From: Deltaproteobacteria bacterium
GTDB taxonomy: Bacteria; Desulfobacterota; Desulfuromonadia; Desulfuromonadales; Geopsychrobacteraceae
Length of the DNA stretch: 42,476 bases
Reading direction: 5' to 3'
Assembly (NCBI GenBank): GCA_024276935.1
Contig: JAJRWH010000091.1
Span: 1 to 42,476 of the forward strand
Shown here one piece after another: positions 1 to 7,695 of this stretch (its first letter is position 1; each line of letters starts with the position of its first letter). A model generated the notes under the pieces. The model had not been told where the DNA came from. It searched no databases and saw only the letters and a program-made list of their open reading frames with translations. Both the position numbers and the translations under genes were made by a program.

Positions 1-1961
1 ACCTTCATCATCAAAGCGTAAAGCTCTTCGTTCAAATGCTCCCGCCGTAAAGCAGCGGCCAGGCACGACAGACAGTCGGCCTCCTCATCCCGCGAAAGCC
101 GGAGTTTGACGCATTCCGTCACGGCCCTGACATATTCACGGCGCAGAAGGTTGCGGTGATTTATTATCCAATCCTCTTCGATATCCTCAAGAAAATCCCC
201 CTGGTACCGGGCGATGGCTGTGCGTAGAAAAGGCAATGGATCAGCGGCCTGCCCGGCGCGGGCCAGATTCTCCTGGAAGAGCAGGGAGTCTACCCCGCAG
301 AGCGACCTGACCAGAGAGATCCTGCCCTGTTTCATGACCAGCCACGGCAGTGCCGCCTCCCCCTTGATACAGCCCACCCGCCGCAGACGTGACAGAGCCA
401 TCTTCAGGTTACTGTAAGCCCGGTCACCATCACAATCCGGCCAGAGAAGGTCGGTAAGTTTCTCAACGGCTACCTTTTCTCCGCCATATACGATGATGGC
501 AGCCAGCAGCTTTTTCACTCCCCTTCCCCGCCAACCACGATCATATACCCTGTGCTCTCCGATCTTCACCGCCAGGGAGCCGAAGATGGTAATCTTCACC
601 GCCGCGTTACCGCCGACCATTTCACCGTCACCTTCCCTGTCGCCGGGGAAGAGTGTCGCGGACAGTTCCGTCATAAAATTATTGCCGCGAAAAAGACAGG
701 GCAACCTCTCGCCCTGGGGCATGTACGCCACCGCCCGATCATGGAATTTTCGGGCATCATCAATATTTCCCCGCCTGGCAGCGATCGCCGACAGTTCTAG
801 GGCTCCGGCGGCGGCCAGCAGCAGATATCCGGTTTCCGCCCATTTATCCAGCCAGTCCAGAAAATGCCCACGAGCCTCATCCAGATGGTTCAGATCCACC
901 AAACTCTGGCCATACAAAAAGGAGGGCATATGGACGGAGATTGGACTTTCGCTCAACTCGCCGATTCTGATCGCCTCCTTGCTGTGGACGTGAGCTTTTT
1001 TGGTGGCAGCCGTGCCCAGATAGGCGATGCCCAGGTTGAAATGCAGGTAGGAATGATGAAAATAATTCTGCTCAGGCACCGCCCGCTGCCTGATCTTGTC
1101 GGCAATCCGGTCGATCTCTTCCTCGGTGCTGGAATCGGCCATGGCGTGCAAAAGATGTCCGTAGCCGAGATAAAAGACCGGTGGCGGCAGCTCCGGAAAA
1201 AAGGGCAGACCAACGATCTTTTCCAACACCGCCCGGCCGGTCTGCGCATCGCCACAGATCGTCCGTGTCAATCCCAGGGTGGTCTGGTAATAGATTTTAC
1301 ATACCCCCGATGTCTCCGGCAGTGCACAGAGGGGGGCCATATCAGTCAGCAGCACCTCGGCCTCGGTCAACCTTCCCTGCCAAAGCAGGGAATAAGCTGC
1401 CGCTGCCGCAAAAAAGAGGCGCAGGGACGCAGAGCCCGCCTTTTCGGCCTGCCGAGACATATCACGGTAACTCTTTTCCGCCGCCAGCGGGGTGCCATGC
1501 CCTGTCATCTCCACCAAACCACGAAAACCGTGCATGGACGCCGCCATCAATGGAGAAATGTCAGGCCCCTCGGCAAGAAGCTCTCCTAAACGTTCATACC
1601 ATACCTGATACCGACTGTACCTGGCTCCACTGTCCCAAATATTCGCCACACCGGCCCCGGCGCACATTGCCGCTGCCTCCAAATCTCCGCCAAGGCGTAG
1701 GCCAAGGTACAGTTCGTCGAGCATCTCAATGGGAGTAGCGGGGTTTATGGCCAGGCTCAACAGCTGCAGCCGCGGGGGAATATCACCGCTGCCGGCAGCG
1801 GCCATGAGCGGCCGCAGATGGGCCAGGATGGCCAGGGTCTCCATCTCAAACCACCAGCGCGGGCCATCCTCGCATAGTGCCGCAGCGTAGCCGGAGAAAT
1901 CACCTTTGTCCAACAGGTGCTGATATTCTAGCTTTATCGGCTCGATGAGCAGCTCAGGCAT
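1..1961 (-). CDS. BTAD/SARP-type transcriptional regulator, C-terminus cut by window edge
   Basis: The minus-strand frame is open from an ATG at 1961 to the window edge, giving about 653 residues without a stop. A GGAGG at 1969-1973, seven bases before the ATG, supports this start. Residues 1 to about 450 are helical and alanine/leucine-rich, resembling the TPR-like helper region of large ATP-less regulators. From about residue 458 a winged-helix domain of the OmpR/SARP type begins (FGSLAVKIG, F460), with the typical LLWPD...NLKMALSRLRR recognition pattern near residues 503-526. A bacterial transcriptional activator (BTAD) domain follows (YQGDFLED, then AALRREHLNEELYALMM). The family activates transcription; the target genes are unknown. 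The unusual point is that the DNA-binding part sits at the C-terminal end rather than the N-terminus. It is 25 bases downstream of the DUF3187 gene and probably shares its transcript. Confidence 0.8.
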   Translation of the reverse strand, partial: MPELLIEPIKLEYQHLLDKGDFSGYAAALCEDGPRWWFEMETLAILAHLRPLMAAAGSGDIPPRLQLLSLAINPATPIEMLDELYLGLRLGGDLEAAAMCAGAGVANIWDSGARYSRYQVWYERLGELLAEGPDISPLMAASMHGFRGLVEMTGHGTPLAAEKSYRDMSRQAEKAGSASLRLFFAAAAAYSLLWQGRLTEAEVLLTDMAPLCALPETSGVCKIYYQTTLGLTRTICGDAQTGRAVLEKIVGLPFFPELPPPVFYLGYGHLLHAMADSSTEEEIDRIADKIRQRAVPEQNYFHHSYLHFNLGIAYLGTAATKKAHVHSKEAIRIGELSESPISVHMPSFLYGQSLVDLNHLDEARGHFLDWLDKWAETGYLLLAAAGALELSAIAARRGNIDDARKFHDRAVAYMPQGERLPCLFRGNNFMTELSATLFPGDREGDGEMVGGNAAVKITIFGSLAVKIGEHRVYDRGWRGRGVKKLLAAIIVYGGEKVAVEKLTDLLWPDCDGDRAYSNLKMALSRLRRVGCIKGEAALPWLVMKQGRISLVRSLCGVDSLLFQENLARAGQAADPLPFLRTAIARYQGDFLEDIEEDWIINHRNLLRREYVRAVTECVKLRLSRDEEADCLSCLAAALRREHLNEELYALMMK

Positions 1962-1986
1962 AGACAAACCTCCCAGGCATGGACAC

Positions 1987-2994
1987 CTAATACCGGTGCC
2001 TCAGGGTCAGATGAAAACCAACATCCGGCGTGGTCCGAACGATAATATCTTCTACCACCGCAAGCTCCAGAACCGTTTTTTCACCAAGCGCGATACTGCC
2101 CCCCATGGCCAGTTGTCCGGCAAACCGGTTCAGTTCACGGAAATCACTGCCCCGGTAAAAACTGCTGTGACCGTCAAACTGAACCTGCAGACCAAGGCTA
2201 CTCCAAGGCTGCCAACCGAAACCCAGATTCACCAGACCAACGAGATTGCGCCGCTGATCGGGCAGCAGATCACCGTCTGTACCCAAAAGAGCACCGGCCC
2301 CGCCATAGAACAGCAGCAACCCAGCGGAAACCTGTCGGCGCTGCTCGCCGCTGAGCCACAAAGCGACATCTGTGCTGCCGCTACCGGTCAGTTCGGACGC
2401 GTCTCCGGTCGGAAGTTTCAGGCTACCGCGCAGAGCCAAGGAGCTTGTCAAATCAGAGTTCTGCCACAGCTGCCAAGCGGCTCGCAAGGAAAAATCGCCG
2501 ACCCCGCCACTGTCGGAATCAAGAGAAAAACCCTCACCACCGACGCGGGAATAACGATAATTCAGCCGATTACGTGGCGTCTGCTCACGTCCCCCCTGCG
2601 GCAAGCCGAAGAAGTCATGCCAGCCCTCGATGAAACTATCGAGAAAACCGCCCCGATGCGCGATCAACGGCAGCTCGGCACCAAACTCCACCCCCGGGGA
2701 AATGCCGTAATCAAACGAAAATGCCGCACGGTAACTTTCTCCGTCAAACAGCAGACTCTCACCAGCCCCCTCGGACAGGGCATAATTGTTGACAAGATCA
2801 AAACTGAGCGCAGCCTGCCCGGCTCCCGGACCGAGAACACGGGCCGGACCGGGGACCGGCAGACCGAAGCCGATCACCGCAGGCGACAGATTGCGCGTCG
2901 TCAGGGGCTCGAGTTCAAACCCCGCACAAAAACCCGGCAGGTAGGTCAGCAACAAGACAAGAAAGCTGGCCAGCAACCGCCGGGTGTTCAGCAT
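1987..2994 (-). CDS. DUF3187-family outer-membrane protein
   Basis: This 335-residue protein starts with a clear signal peptide (positively charged RR, then a leucine-rich core, with likely cleavage near residue 23 at FCA/GF). The rest alternates polar and hydrophobic residues, is rich in Gly, Ser and aromatic residues, and ends in an aromatic residue (RHRY). This is what outer-membrane beta-barrels look like. The pattern of an N-terminal LEPLTTRNLSP segment followed by repeated barrel strands matches DUF3187 proteins, whose function is not established. Its ATG overlaps the end of ispG by seven bases (ATGCTGA), so translation is probably coupled. Family assignment is from recalled similarity, so it is less certain than the outer-membrane prediction. 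Confidence 0.72.
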   Translation of the reverse strand: MLNTRRLLASFLVLLLTYLPGFCAGFELEPLTTRNLSPAVIGFGLPVPGPARVLGPGAGQAALSFDLVNNYALSEGAGESLLFDGESYRAAFSFDYGISPGVEFGAELPLIAHRGGFLDSFIEGWHDFFGLPQGGREQTPRNRLNYRYSRVGGEGFSLDSDSGGVGDFSLRAAWQLWQNSDLTSSLALRGSLKLPTGDASELTGSGSTDVALWLSGEQRRQVSAGLLLFYGGAGALLGTDGDLLPDQRRNLVGLVNLGFGWQPWSSLGLQVQFDGHSSFYRGSDFRELNRFAGQLAMGGSIALGEKTVLELAVVEDIIVRTTPDVGFHLTLRHRY

Positions 2995-4070
2995 GTCCCG
3001 GCATCCTGCCGTGCGGCGACCAGCGCCTGCGCTTCCGCCACCAGGGCATCAGCCAGTTGACTCTCAGGTACTTTGCGCAGAACTTCACCGTTGCGAAACA
3101 GCAGCCCCTGCCCCTTGCCACCGGCAATGCCCAGATCGGCCTCTCTGGCTTCACCAGGGCCGTTGACCACGCAGCCCATCACCGCAATGGTGATCGGCAG
3201 GGGCAGATCCTGCAATCGCCGTTCAACCTCTTCAGCGACTTCGATCAGGTTGACCTGACAGCGCCCACAGGTCGGACAGCTGACAAAAATCGGACCCCGC
3301 TCGCGCAGACCGAGACTCTTGAGAATCTCGAAGCCAACCCGCACCTCCTCGACCGGGTCGCCGGTCAGCGACACCCGCAGAGTATCGCCAATCCCCTCGT
3401 AGAGCAGAGTCCCCAGCCCCACCGCGCTCTTGATCGTACCGCTCCAGGTCGTACCCGCCTCGGTGATACCGATATGCAAGGGGTAATCGACCTGCTGCGC
3501 CAACAACCGATAGGCCTCGACCGTGCGGTGAATATCCGAAGCCTTGAGGCTGACCTTGATCTCGGAGTAGTTCAATTCTTCGAGGATACGAATATGTCCC
3601 AGCGCACTCTCGACCATTGCCTCGGCGCTGGGATGACCGTACTTTTCAAGCAGCTCCTTCTCCAGCGAACCGCCGTTGACCCCGATCCGAATCGGCACCC
3701 GGCGCTCGGCGCAGGCCCTCACTACCTCTTCGACCTTCCAGCGTTCACCGATATTGCCCGGGTTCAACCGCAATCCTGCCACCCCCTGCCCTACAGCGGT
3801 CAACGCCAGTTTGTAATCAAAATGAATATCCGCCACCAGCGGCAGCGGACACTCGTTTATAATGGCACCCAGATTCTCCGCTGCCGCCATATCGGGCACC
3901 GCACAGCGCACGATCTCGCAGCCGACCTCGTGAAGCGCCCGGACCTGTGTCAAGGTCGCCTCTGTGTCTCGCGTATCGGTATTGCACATCGACTGCACCG
4001 CCACCGGTGCCCCGCCCCCGATGCTGAGATGACCAAGTTTGATCTGTCGGGTTTTATCCGTCACATTCAC
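2988..4070 (-). CDS. ispG: 4-hydroxy-3-methylbut-2-enyl-diphosphate synthase (flavodoxin), IspG/GcpE
   Basis: IspG carries out the penultimate step of the MEP isoprenoid pathway, reductively converting methylerythritol cyclodiphosphate to HMBPP with a [4Fe-4S] cluster. The 360-residue protein has the usual bacterial length without the plant/chlamydial insertion. It shows the N-terminal TIM-barrel (VAVQSMCNTDTRD, ADIHFDYKLAL, GVNGGSLEKELL) and the C-terminal cluster domain with Cys265 and Cys268 (CPTCGRC) and Cys300 (MGCVVNGPGEA). These correspond to the three cysteines of E. coli IspG. An AAAGG precedes the ATG at 4070. It is the first gene of a minus-strand operon with the DUF3187 gene and the BTAD regulator. 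No other MEP-pathway gene is in the window. Confidence 0.97.
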   Translation of the reverse strand: MNVTDKTRQIKLGHLSIGGGAPVAVQSMCNTDTRDTEATLTQVRALHEVGCEIVRCAVPDMAAAENLGAIINECPLPLVADIHFDYKLALTAVGQGVAGLRLNPGNIGERWKVEEVVRACAERRVPIRIGVNGGSLEKELLEKYGHPSAEAMVESALGHIRILEELNYSEIKVSLKASDIHRTVEAYRLLAQQVDYPLHIGITEAGTTWSGTIKSAVGLGTLLYEGIGDTLRVSLTGDPVEEVRVGFEILKSLGLRERGPIFVSCPTCGRCQVNLIEVAEEVERRLQDLPLPITIAVMGCVVNGPGEAREADLGIAGGKGQGLLFRNGEVLRKVPESQLADALVAEAQALVAARQDAGTC

Positions 4071-4115
4071 ACCTTTCGAACATGAAAAACCTGCCCGTGC
4101 CAGGCAAAGAACAAC

Positions 4116-4145
4116 TATATATTTCCTGATTCAGACGCTTGACAA
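4116..4145 (-). promoter_or_regulatory. Candidate sigma-70 promoter for the ispG operon
   Basis: Read on the minus strand, TTGTCA (4145-4140) is followed after 18 bases by TATATA (4121-4116), about 45 bases before the ispG start. Both boxes are close to the sigma-70 consensus. This is a sequence match only. Confidence 0.45.
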
Positions 4146-4491
4146 TTCCGTATCACAGTCATCCTTTTGCCCCGTTACCCCCCGGACACACTGCCGATTG
4201 ACTGATTCGAAATGAAGAACTCATGCCGTAGCAGTGTACCCCAGCTGAGGCACCACCCAAAAGTAAAAAAGATGACAGGTCCACAGCTAAAATAGCTCAG
4301 CGTAACTGACATGACGACTCAAACGGGACACTCGCGTCAAATTGCCGGGGCACCGCCTGAACGTCAAGGGTAAATTTACCTGTTTTCAAGCTCATTTCAT
4401 TTTAAAAGAACTGAAAGCTTGCCTTTTACCAGTCAGCTGTGCGACAGTGCCTCTCAAGTAAGTTTGTGTAAGAGTTTTCAACGCTCGCGGT
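4146..4491. other. Intergenic stretch with no recognised gene
   Basis: This divergent spacer between ispG (minus) and the cold-shock gene (plus) has no credible coding frame with a ribosome site on either strand. I saw no riboswitch or strong hairpin that I can name. It probably holds only the two divergent promoters at its ends. Confidence 0.5.
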
Positions 4492-4518
4492 TTGACAAGG
4501 TGTCAAAGGTGATACAGA
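4492..4518 (+). promoter_or_regulatory. Candidate promoter of the cold-shock gene
   Basis: TTGACA at 4492-4497 is a perfect -35 box. The best -10 is TACAGA at 4513-4518 with a short 15-base spacer. The transcript would have a leader of roughly 90 bases before the ATG at 4613, in keeping with the long leaders of cold-shock mRNAs. Confidence 0.4.
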
Positions 4519-4612
4519 ACACGCAGACCACTCTGGCTGTGTGTTTTTTATTCGGTGGCGATTGAAGTTGCACAAACAAAAGAAGTTTCCACAGGAAACA
4601 TGGAGAAAAAAG

Positions 4613-4813
4613 ATGGCTGAAGGTACAGTGAAGTGGTTTAATGACTCTAAAGGTTTTGGTTTTATCGAGCAAGATAACGGACCTGATGTGTTTGTTCATT
4701 TTTCCGAAGTACAAGGCGAAGGTTTCAAATCTCTCGCTGAAGGTGATCGCGTGAATTTTGAGGTCACCCAGGGCCAAAAAGGTCCCCAATCGTCAAATGT
4801 TCGCAAAATCTAA
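4613..4813 (+). CDS. Cold-shock protein, CspA family
   Basis: This is a 66-residue single cold-shock domain, the full length of the family. It carries the RNP1-like motif KGFGFIEQ and the RNP2-like VFVHFSEV, which bind single-stranded RNA or DNA, and the opening [10 protein letters not shown]. Such proteins act as RNA chaperones in the cytoplasm. The start at 4613 was chosen because GGAGA lies at 4602-4606 and the family always begins a few residues before the GTVKWF segment. A longer upstream frame is not needed. The gene has its own candidate promoter and a strong terminator, so it is probably monocistronic. Confidence 0.95.
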   Translation: MAEGTVKWFNDSKGFGFIEQDNGPDVFVHFSEVQGEGFKSLAEGDRVNFEVTQGQKGPQSSNVRKI

Positions 4814-4836
4814 GTAACATTTGCGCAGGTTTGCTT

Positions 4837-4871
4837 AAAAAGGCTCCGCGGTTTCCGCGGGGCTTTTTTTT
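4837..4871 (+). terminator. Rho-independent terminator after the cold-shock gene
   Basis: A hairpin with CCGCGG arms around a TTT loop, extended outward by G:C and wobble pairs, is followed by a run of eight T residues. It lies 24 bases after the cold-shock stop codon. Confidence 0.88.
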
Positions 4872-4905
4872 CGCCTGCCGTTAACCCAGAGACCGGGAGG
4901 TCAAA

Positions 4906-5046
4906 ATGGCCAGAAAACCCAATTACGACTTTGAAAAGCGCCAGAAAGAACGTGCTCGAAAAGCCAAAAAAGAAGAGAAAAAAAAGCGCAAGCGTGAAGA
5001 AAGCATGACGGGTGACGGAGAATCCGGGGGCCAGGAAGAAGCATAA
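4906..5046 (+). CDS. Small highly basic conserved-type protein, 46 residues
   Basis: An ATG at 4906 preceded by GGGAGG (4895-4900) opens a 46-residue frame ending in TAA at 5044-5046. The protein begins MARKPNYDFEKRQKE and continues with a lysine/arginine-rich stretch of about 20 residues, then an acidic, glycine-rich tail (GDGESGGQEEA). Short proteins with this opening are widespread in Proteobacteria as hypothetical proteins, to my knowledge. The charge pattern suggests nucleic-acid or ribosome contact, but this is inference. It sits between the cold-shock terminator and the rlmD-like gene, and a promoter of its own is not obvious. Confidence 0.75.
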   Translation: MARKPNYDFEKRQKERARKAKKEEKKKRKREESMTGDGESGGQEEA

Positions 5047-5174
5047 ATTTGTCTGTTTTGTCACAAGCATCAAAGTTGCCCTCTCCTCCCGAAAGAGGAG
5101 GACCAGAGATTGACAGAGACTGACACCACAAGTAGTCTGCGCAAAGCTATAGTCAGACAAAAGAGAATGATCAC

Positions 5175-6548
5175 GTGAAAAGAAAACAGACCAAAAAACC
5201 GGCCCGCGAAACCCTGAAGATCAGTATCGACCATCTGGACAAGGACGGGGTTGGTCAGGGTCGGCATCAGGGACAACCGGTTTCGGTACCAGGAGCCTTG
5301 GCACAAGAAATTGTGCTGGCGGCGGTTGAGCATCGTGGACAGCACCGGATTGCCGCTCATCTGCTCAAGGTGCTGCGGCGCAACCCGCAACGCCGTGCGG
5401 CATCGCCCTGCGCCTGTGCCAACGACTGTCTCGGTTGTCCGCTGATCAACCTGAGTGATCGAGGCCAGCTGGCATTCAAACGCCAACGCGTGATCGATGC
5501 CCTGACCGAAAAAGGGCTGAAGGATATCCAGGTCGAAGAAACCCTGGTTGCCGAACCAAGTATGGGCTATCGCACCAGCTGCAAACTGGTCGTGGCACGT
5601 GAACGTCACGGAATCAAAATTGGTCTCTACCGGCGTGGCAGCCACCAGATCGTTGGGATTGAAGACTGTCCGCTGCACCATCCGCTCATCAACCGGATTG
5701 TCAAAGTGGTGGCCGACGAGATCGCCAAATTAAAAATCCCGGTCTATAATCCCAACCACCAGCGCGGTCTGCTGCGTTACCTGCTGATACGTGTCTCACC
5801 TCAAAGCGGAAAAGCGATTGTCACCTTTGTCAGCCGCGAACGCGACCTGCGCTTTTTGCCCAAACTGGGCAAATGGTTGCAACGCAAAATTCCTGAAGTT
5901 ATTGCAATCCACCAGAATGTCAACGCGTCAATCGGCAACGTCATTATCGGGAACGAAACGATCAAGCTGCACGGAGCCCCTGACCTGTTCGATCAGGTGG
6001 GTGATATCCGCCTGCGCATCGGTCCAACCTCATTCTTTCAGGTTCATCATCAGCAGGCGGCACGTATTTACCGCATGATTCGCGACTGGGCGGGATTAAA
6101 CAAACAACAGACCGCAGTGGATTTATACTGTGGCGTTGGCGGAATCAGTCTGCATCTGGCTCAGGACGCCAGACAGGTTGTTGGAATCGAAGTGGTTGAC
6201 GCCGCAGTACGAAATGCCCGGGCCAATGCCGAGCTGAACGGACTGACCAATTGTTCTTTTCGCGCCGGTGATGCCAGCGAAGAACTGCAAAAGCTGATGG
6301 AAGAGTTTTCTGACCTGGCTCTGGCCTGTCTGAACCCGCCACGTAAAGGTTGTGATGAAGAAGTACTGCAAGAACTCGGCGAGCTCAGGCCGCACCAGAT
6401 TATCTATATGTCCTGCGACCCGGAGAGTCTAGCCCGCGATCTGGCCTTGCTGACCACCCGGGGGTATCTGATAAAAAAAGTTCAACCTGTTGATATGTTT
6501 CCGCAAACGGCTCACGTAGAAACTCTGGTACAGCTTTGCAGAAGCTGA
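5175..6548 (+). CDS. rlmD: 23S rRNA (uracil-5-)-methyltransferase, RlmD/RumA type
   Basis: This enzyme class uses SAM to methylate C5 of a uridine in 23S rRNA. The 457-residue protein has the expected order: an N-terminal TRAM-like beta domain (residues about 12-65), an iron-sulfur cluster site (cysteines at 79, 85, 88 and Cys165 in EDCPL), and a Rossmann methyltransferase domain with DLYCGVGG at 315-322. It also has NPPRKG at 386-391, the catalytic cysteine C413 in MSCDPESLARDL, and the base E448 in TAHVETLVQL. The start is a GTG at 5175 with only a weak ribosome site (AAGAGA). Whether its target is U1939, U747 or a tRNA cannot be read from sequence alone, so the RlmD assignment is family-level. 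Confidence 0.85.
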   Translation: MKRKQTKKPARETLKISIDHLDKDGVGQGRHQGQPVSVPGALAQEIVLAAVEHRGQHRIAAHLLKVLRRNPQRRAASPCACANDCLGCPLINLSDRGQLAFKRQRVIDALTEKGLKDIQVEETLVAEPSMGYRTSCKLVVARERHGIKIGLYRRGSHQIVGIEDCPLHHPLINRIVKVVADEIAKLKIPVYNPNHQRGLLRYLLIRVSPQSGKAIVTFVSRERDLRFLPKLGKWLQRKIPEVIAIHQNVNASIGNVIIGNETIKLHGAPDLFDQVGDIRLRIGPTSFFQVHHQQAARIYRMIRDWAGLNKQQTAVDLYCGVGGISLHLAQDARQVVGIEVVDAAVRNARANAELNGLTNCSFRAGDASEELQKLMEEFSDLALACLNPPRKGCDEEVLQELGELRPHQIIYMSCDPESLARDLALLTTRGYLIKKVQPVDMFPQTAHVETLVQLCRS

Positions 6549-6563
6549 TTTTCCCGCTACAAT
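6536..6563 (+). promoter_or_regulatory. Candidate promoter for yedF-selC
   Basis: TTGCAG (6536-6541) and TACAAT (6558-6563) are separated by 16 bases and straddle the rlmD stop codon, about 65 bases upstream of yedF. A sequence match only; read-through from rlmD is also possible. Confidence 0.4.
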
Positions 6564-6628
6564 GGGCCGCGCTATTTTTGATCTGACCAGAACCTGACCC
6601 ATAAATTTGACAGCAACAGGAAAACAAT

Positions 6629-7213
6629 ATGAAACAGATCGACTGCCGTGACTGGCAATGCCCGCAACCGGTAATTGAAGTGCGTAAAGAAATCCTCAAA
6701 AATCCCCAGCAATCCCTTGAGGTCCTGCTGGCAGATGAGGCCGCACGGCAGAATGTCAGCCGACTGGCTCAAAATAGTGGCTACCAGATCGAAGAAAAGA
6801 CCGGAGACGGCTTCACCTGTCTGCGACTTATCCCGGGCCAGGCCAGGACAACCCAGGAAGAAACGTCACAGATCAGCGGTAAAACAATCCTTTTTTGTGC
6901 CAGCAACAAAATGGGAGATGGTGACGATGAACTCGGTCGGCTACTACTGAAAAACTTCCTCATCACTCTACTTGAAACAGGAGAAATTCCCGACAGCATC
7001 TATCTCGTCAACAGTGCTGTCAAACTGGCCTGTGATGGAGCTGAAACTGTTGAGGTTCTCAACAAGCTCGCTTGCCGCGGAATCGACATCGCTTCCTGTG
7101 GTCTCTGTCTCGAATTCTACAAACTCAAAGAAAACTTGCAGACAGGCCGGATCACCAATATGCTTGAGATCGTCGAAGCGCAACTGAATGCAGGACGGAT
7201 TATTCGTCCCTGA
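6629..7213 (+). CDS. yedF: YedF-like selenium-metabolism sulfurtransferase (TusA + DsrE domains)
   Basis: The 194-residue protein fuses two domains. Residues 1-70 are a TusA/SirA-like domain with the CPxP signature at 11-14 (CPQPVIEVRK), where Cys11 would carry sulfur or selenium. Residues 85-194 are a DsrE-like domain (ILFCASNKMGDGDDELG) with a conserved Cys pair C157/C160 (CGLC). This fusion is the one annotated in databases as the sulfurtransferase-like selenium-metabolism protein YedF. Its position 16 bases before the selenocysteine tRNA gene fits that role well and suggests co-transcription. The biochemical function is not established for the family. SelA, SelB and SelD are not in the window. 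Confidence 0.9.
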   Translation: MKQIDCRDWQCPQPVIEVRKEILKNPQQSLEVLLADEAARQNVSRLAQNSGYQIEEKTGDGFTCLRLIPGQARTTQEETSQISGKTILFCASNKMGDGDDELGRLLLKNFLITLLETGEIPDSIYLVNSAVKLACDGAETVEVLNKLACRGIDIASCGLCLEFYKLKENLQTGRITNMLEIVEAQLNAGRIIRP

Positions 7214-7229
7214 TTGCCAGATTAAACAC

Positions 7230-7325
7230 GGAGGCAGCCAGCGCTCTGGTGACGCTCACGGTCTTCAAAACCGATGTGGGGCGTATCCCGTCCCAGGTGA
7301 GTTCGATTCTCATCTGCCTCCGCCA
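7230..7325 (+). tRNA. selC: Selenocysteine tRNA (anticodon TCA)
   Basis: This is a complete 96-base tRNA with encoded CCA. The acceptor stem has eight pairs (GGAGGCAG with CTGCCTCC), which is a hallmark of bacterial tRNA-Sec. The anticodon loop CTTCAAA presents TCA. A long variable arm (GGGGCG paired with CGTCCC) and a T arm (GTGAG-TTCGATT-CTCAT) follow, then discriminator G. It reads UGA as selenocysteine with SelB. A terminator follows directly, so the transcript likely ends here. Confidence 0.96.
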
Positions 7326-7331
7326 AAAACG

Positions 7332-7361
7332 AAAAAGCCCTTGATTTTTCAAGGGCTTTTT
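7332..7361 (+). terminator. Rho-independent terminator after selC
   Basis: An A-rich arm AAAAAGCCCTTGA pairs perfectly with TCAAGGGCTTTTT, seven bases past the tRNA end. It is symmetrical enough to work in both directions. Confidence 0.92.
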
Positions 7362-7362
7362 C

Positions 7363-7589
7363 TGTACCTGCTTTACAGGTTCGAATGTGTATCAATTGCG
7401 GTGTGTCATTTCAAAAAATTTGAGGTGTCAACAAGGGCATACGGAGATCTATGTATTGTCGGTGTTCCCATGGAGTTTTTTCGCTTTATGTACAAATCTG
7501 GCCTCACAAGGTTCAGCCAGAGAACTCCTTCTCAAAGCGCCAACTCAAATATCCACAACAACCTGCGCATGCCCCCACCCTGCCGGGTT
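7363..7589. other. Spacer between selC and hipBA with no recognised gene
   Basis: Short open frames run through this stretch, but none has a ribosome site or a family resemblance I can support. I looked for a second copy of the selC 3' end, as a phage or island attachment site would leave, and did not see one. Confidence 0.5.
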
Positions 7590-7666
7590 TATAGCCCTTA
7601 AGCTATATTTTATACCTATAGCCTATTGACTATATTTTAGCTTTATAATCTAATAGCTATAAAATC
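7590..7666 (+). repeat. Three 27-bp-spaced operator-like repeats upstream of hipBA
   Basis: Units start at 7590, 7617 and 7644. The first two 23-base units match at 18 positions (TATAGCC...CTATATTTTA) and the third is a weaker copy (14 of 23 against unit 2). Unit 1 contains a perfect inverted repeat TATAGC-N6-GCTATA, and the others keep TATA and CTATA at the same places. HipB proteins bind short palindromes and repress their own operon, so these are best read as a triple HipB operator. Confidence 0.7.
7626..7654 (+). promoter_or_regulatory. Candidate hipBA promoter inside the operator repeats
   Basis: TTGACT (7626-7631) and TCTAAT (7649-7654) each match the sigma-70 consensus at five of six positions with an ideal 17-base spacer. 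The -35 lies in repeat unit 2 and the -10 in unit 3, so a protein bound to the repeats would block RNA polymerase. Confidence 0.55.
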
Positions 7667-7695
7667 AACATTGAATCAACCTCAAGGAGATTGAC

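Noticed and set aside
1945-3060. Long plus-strand open frame opposite the DUF3187 gene
   Set aside because: It is antisense to two recognisable minus-strand genes and has no family features or ribosome site.
3057-4085. Long plus-strand open frame opposite ispG
   Set aside because: It mirrors the ispG codons and shows no protein family; ispG is unmistakable on the other strand.
5085-5105. Terminator after the 46-residue protein gene
   Set aside because: CTCCTC/GAGGAG pairs over six bases but no T run follows, so it is too weak to call.
7188-7213. Selenocysteine read-through of the yedF TGA stop
   Set aside because: The TGA is followed after three codons by TAA and there is no selenoprotein motif; the protein is full length without it.
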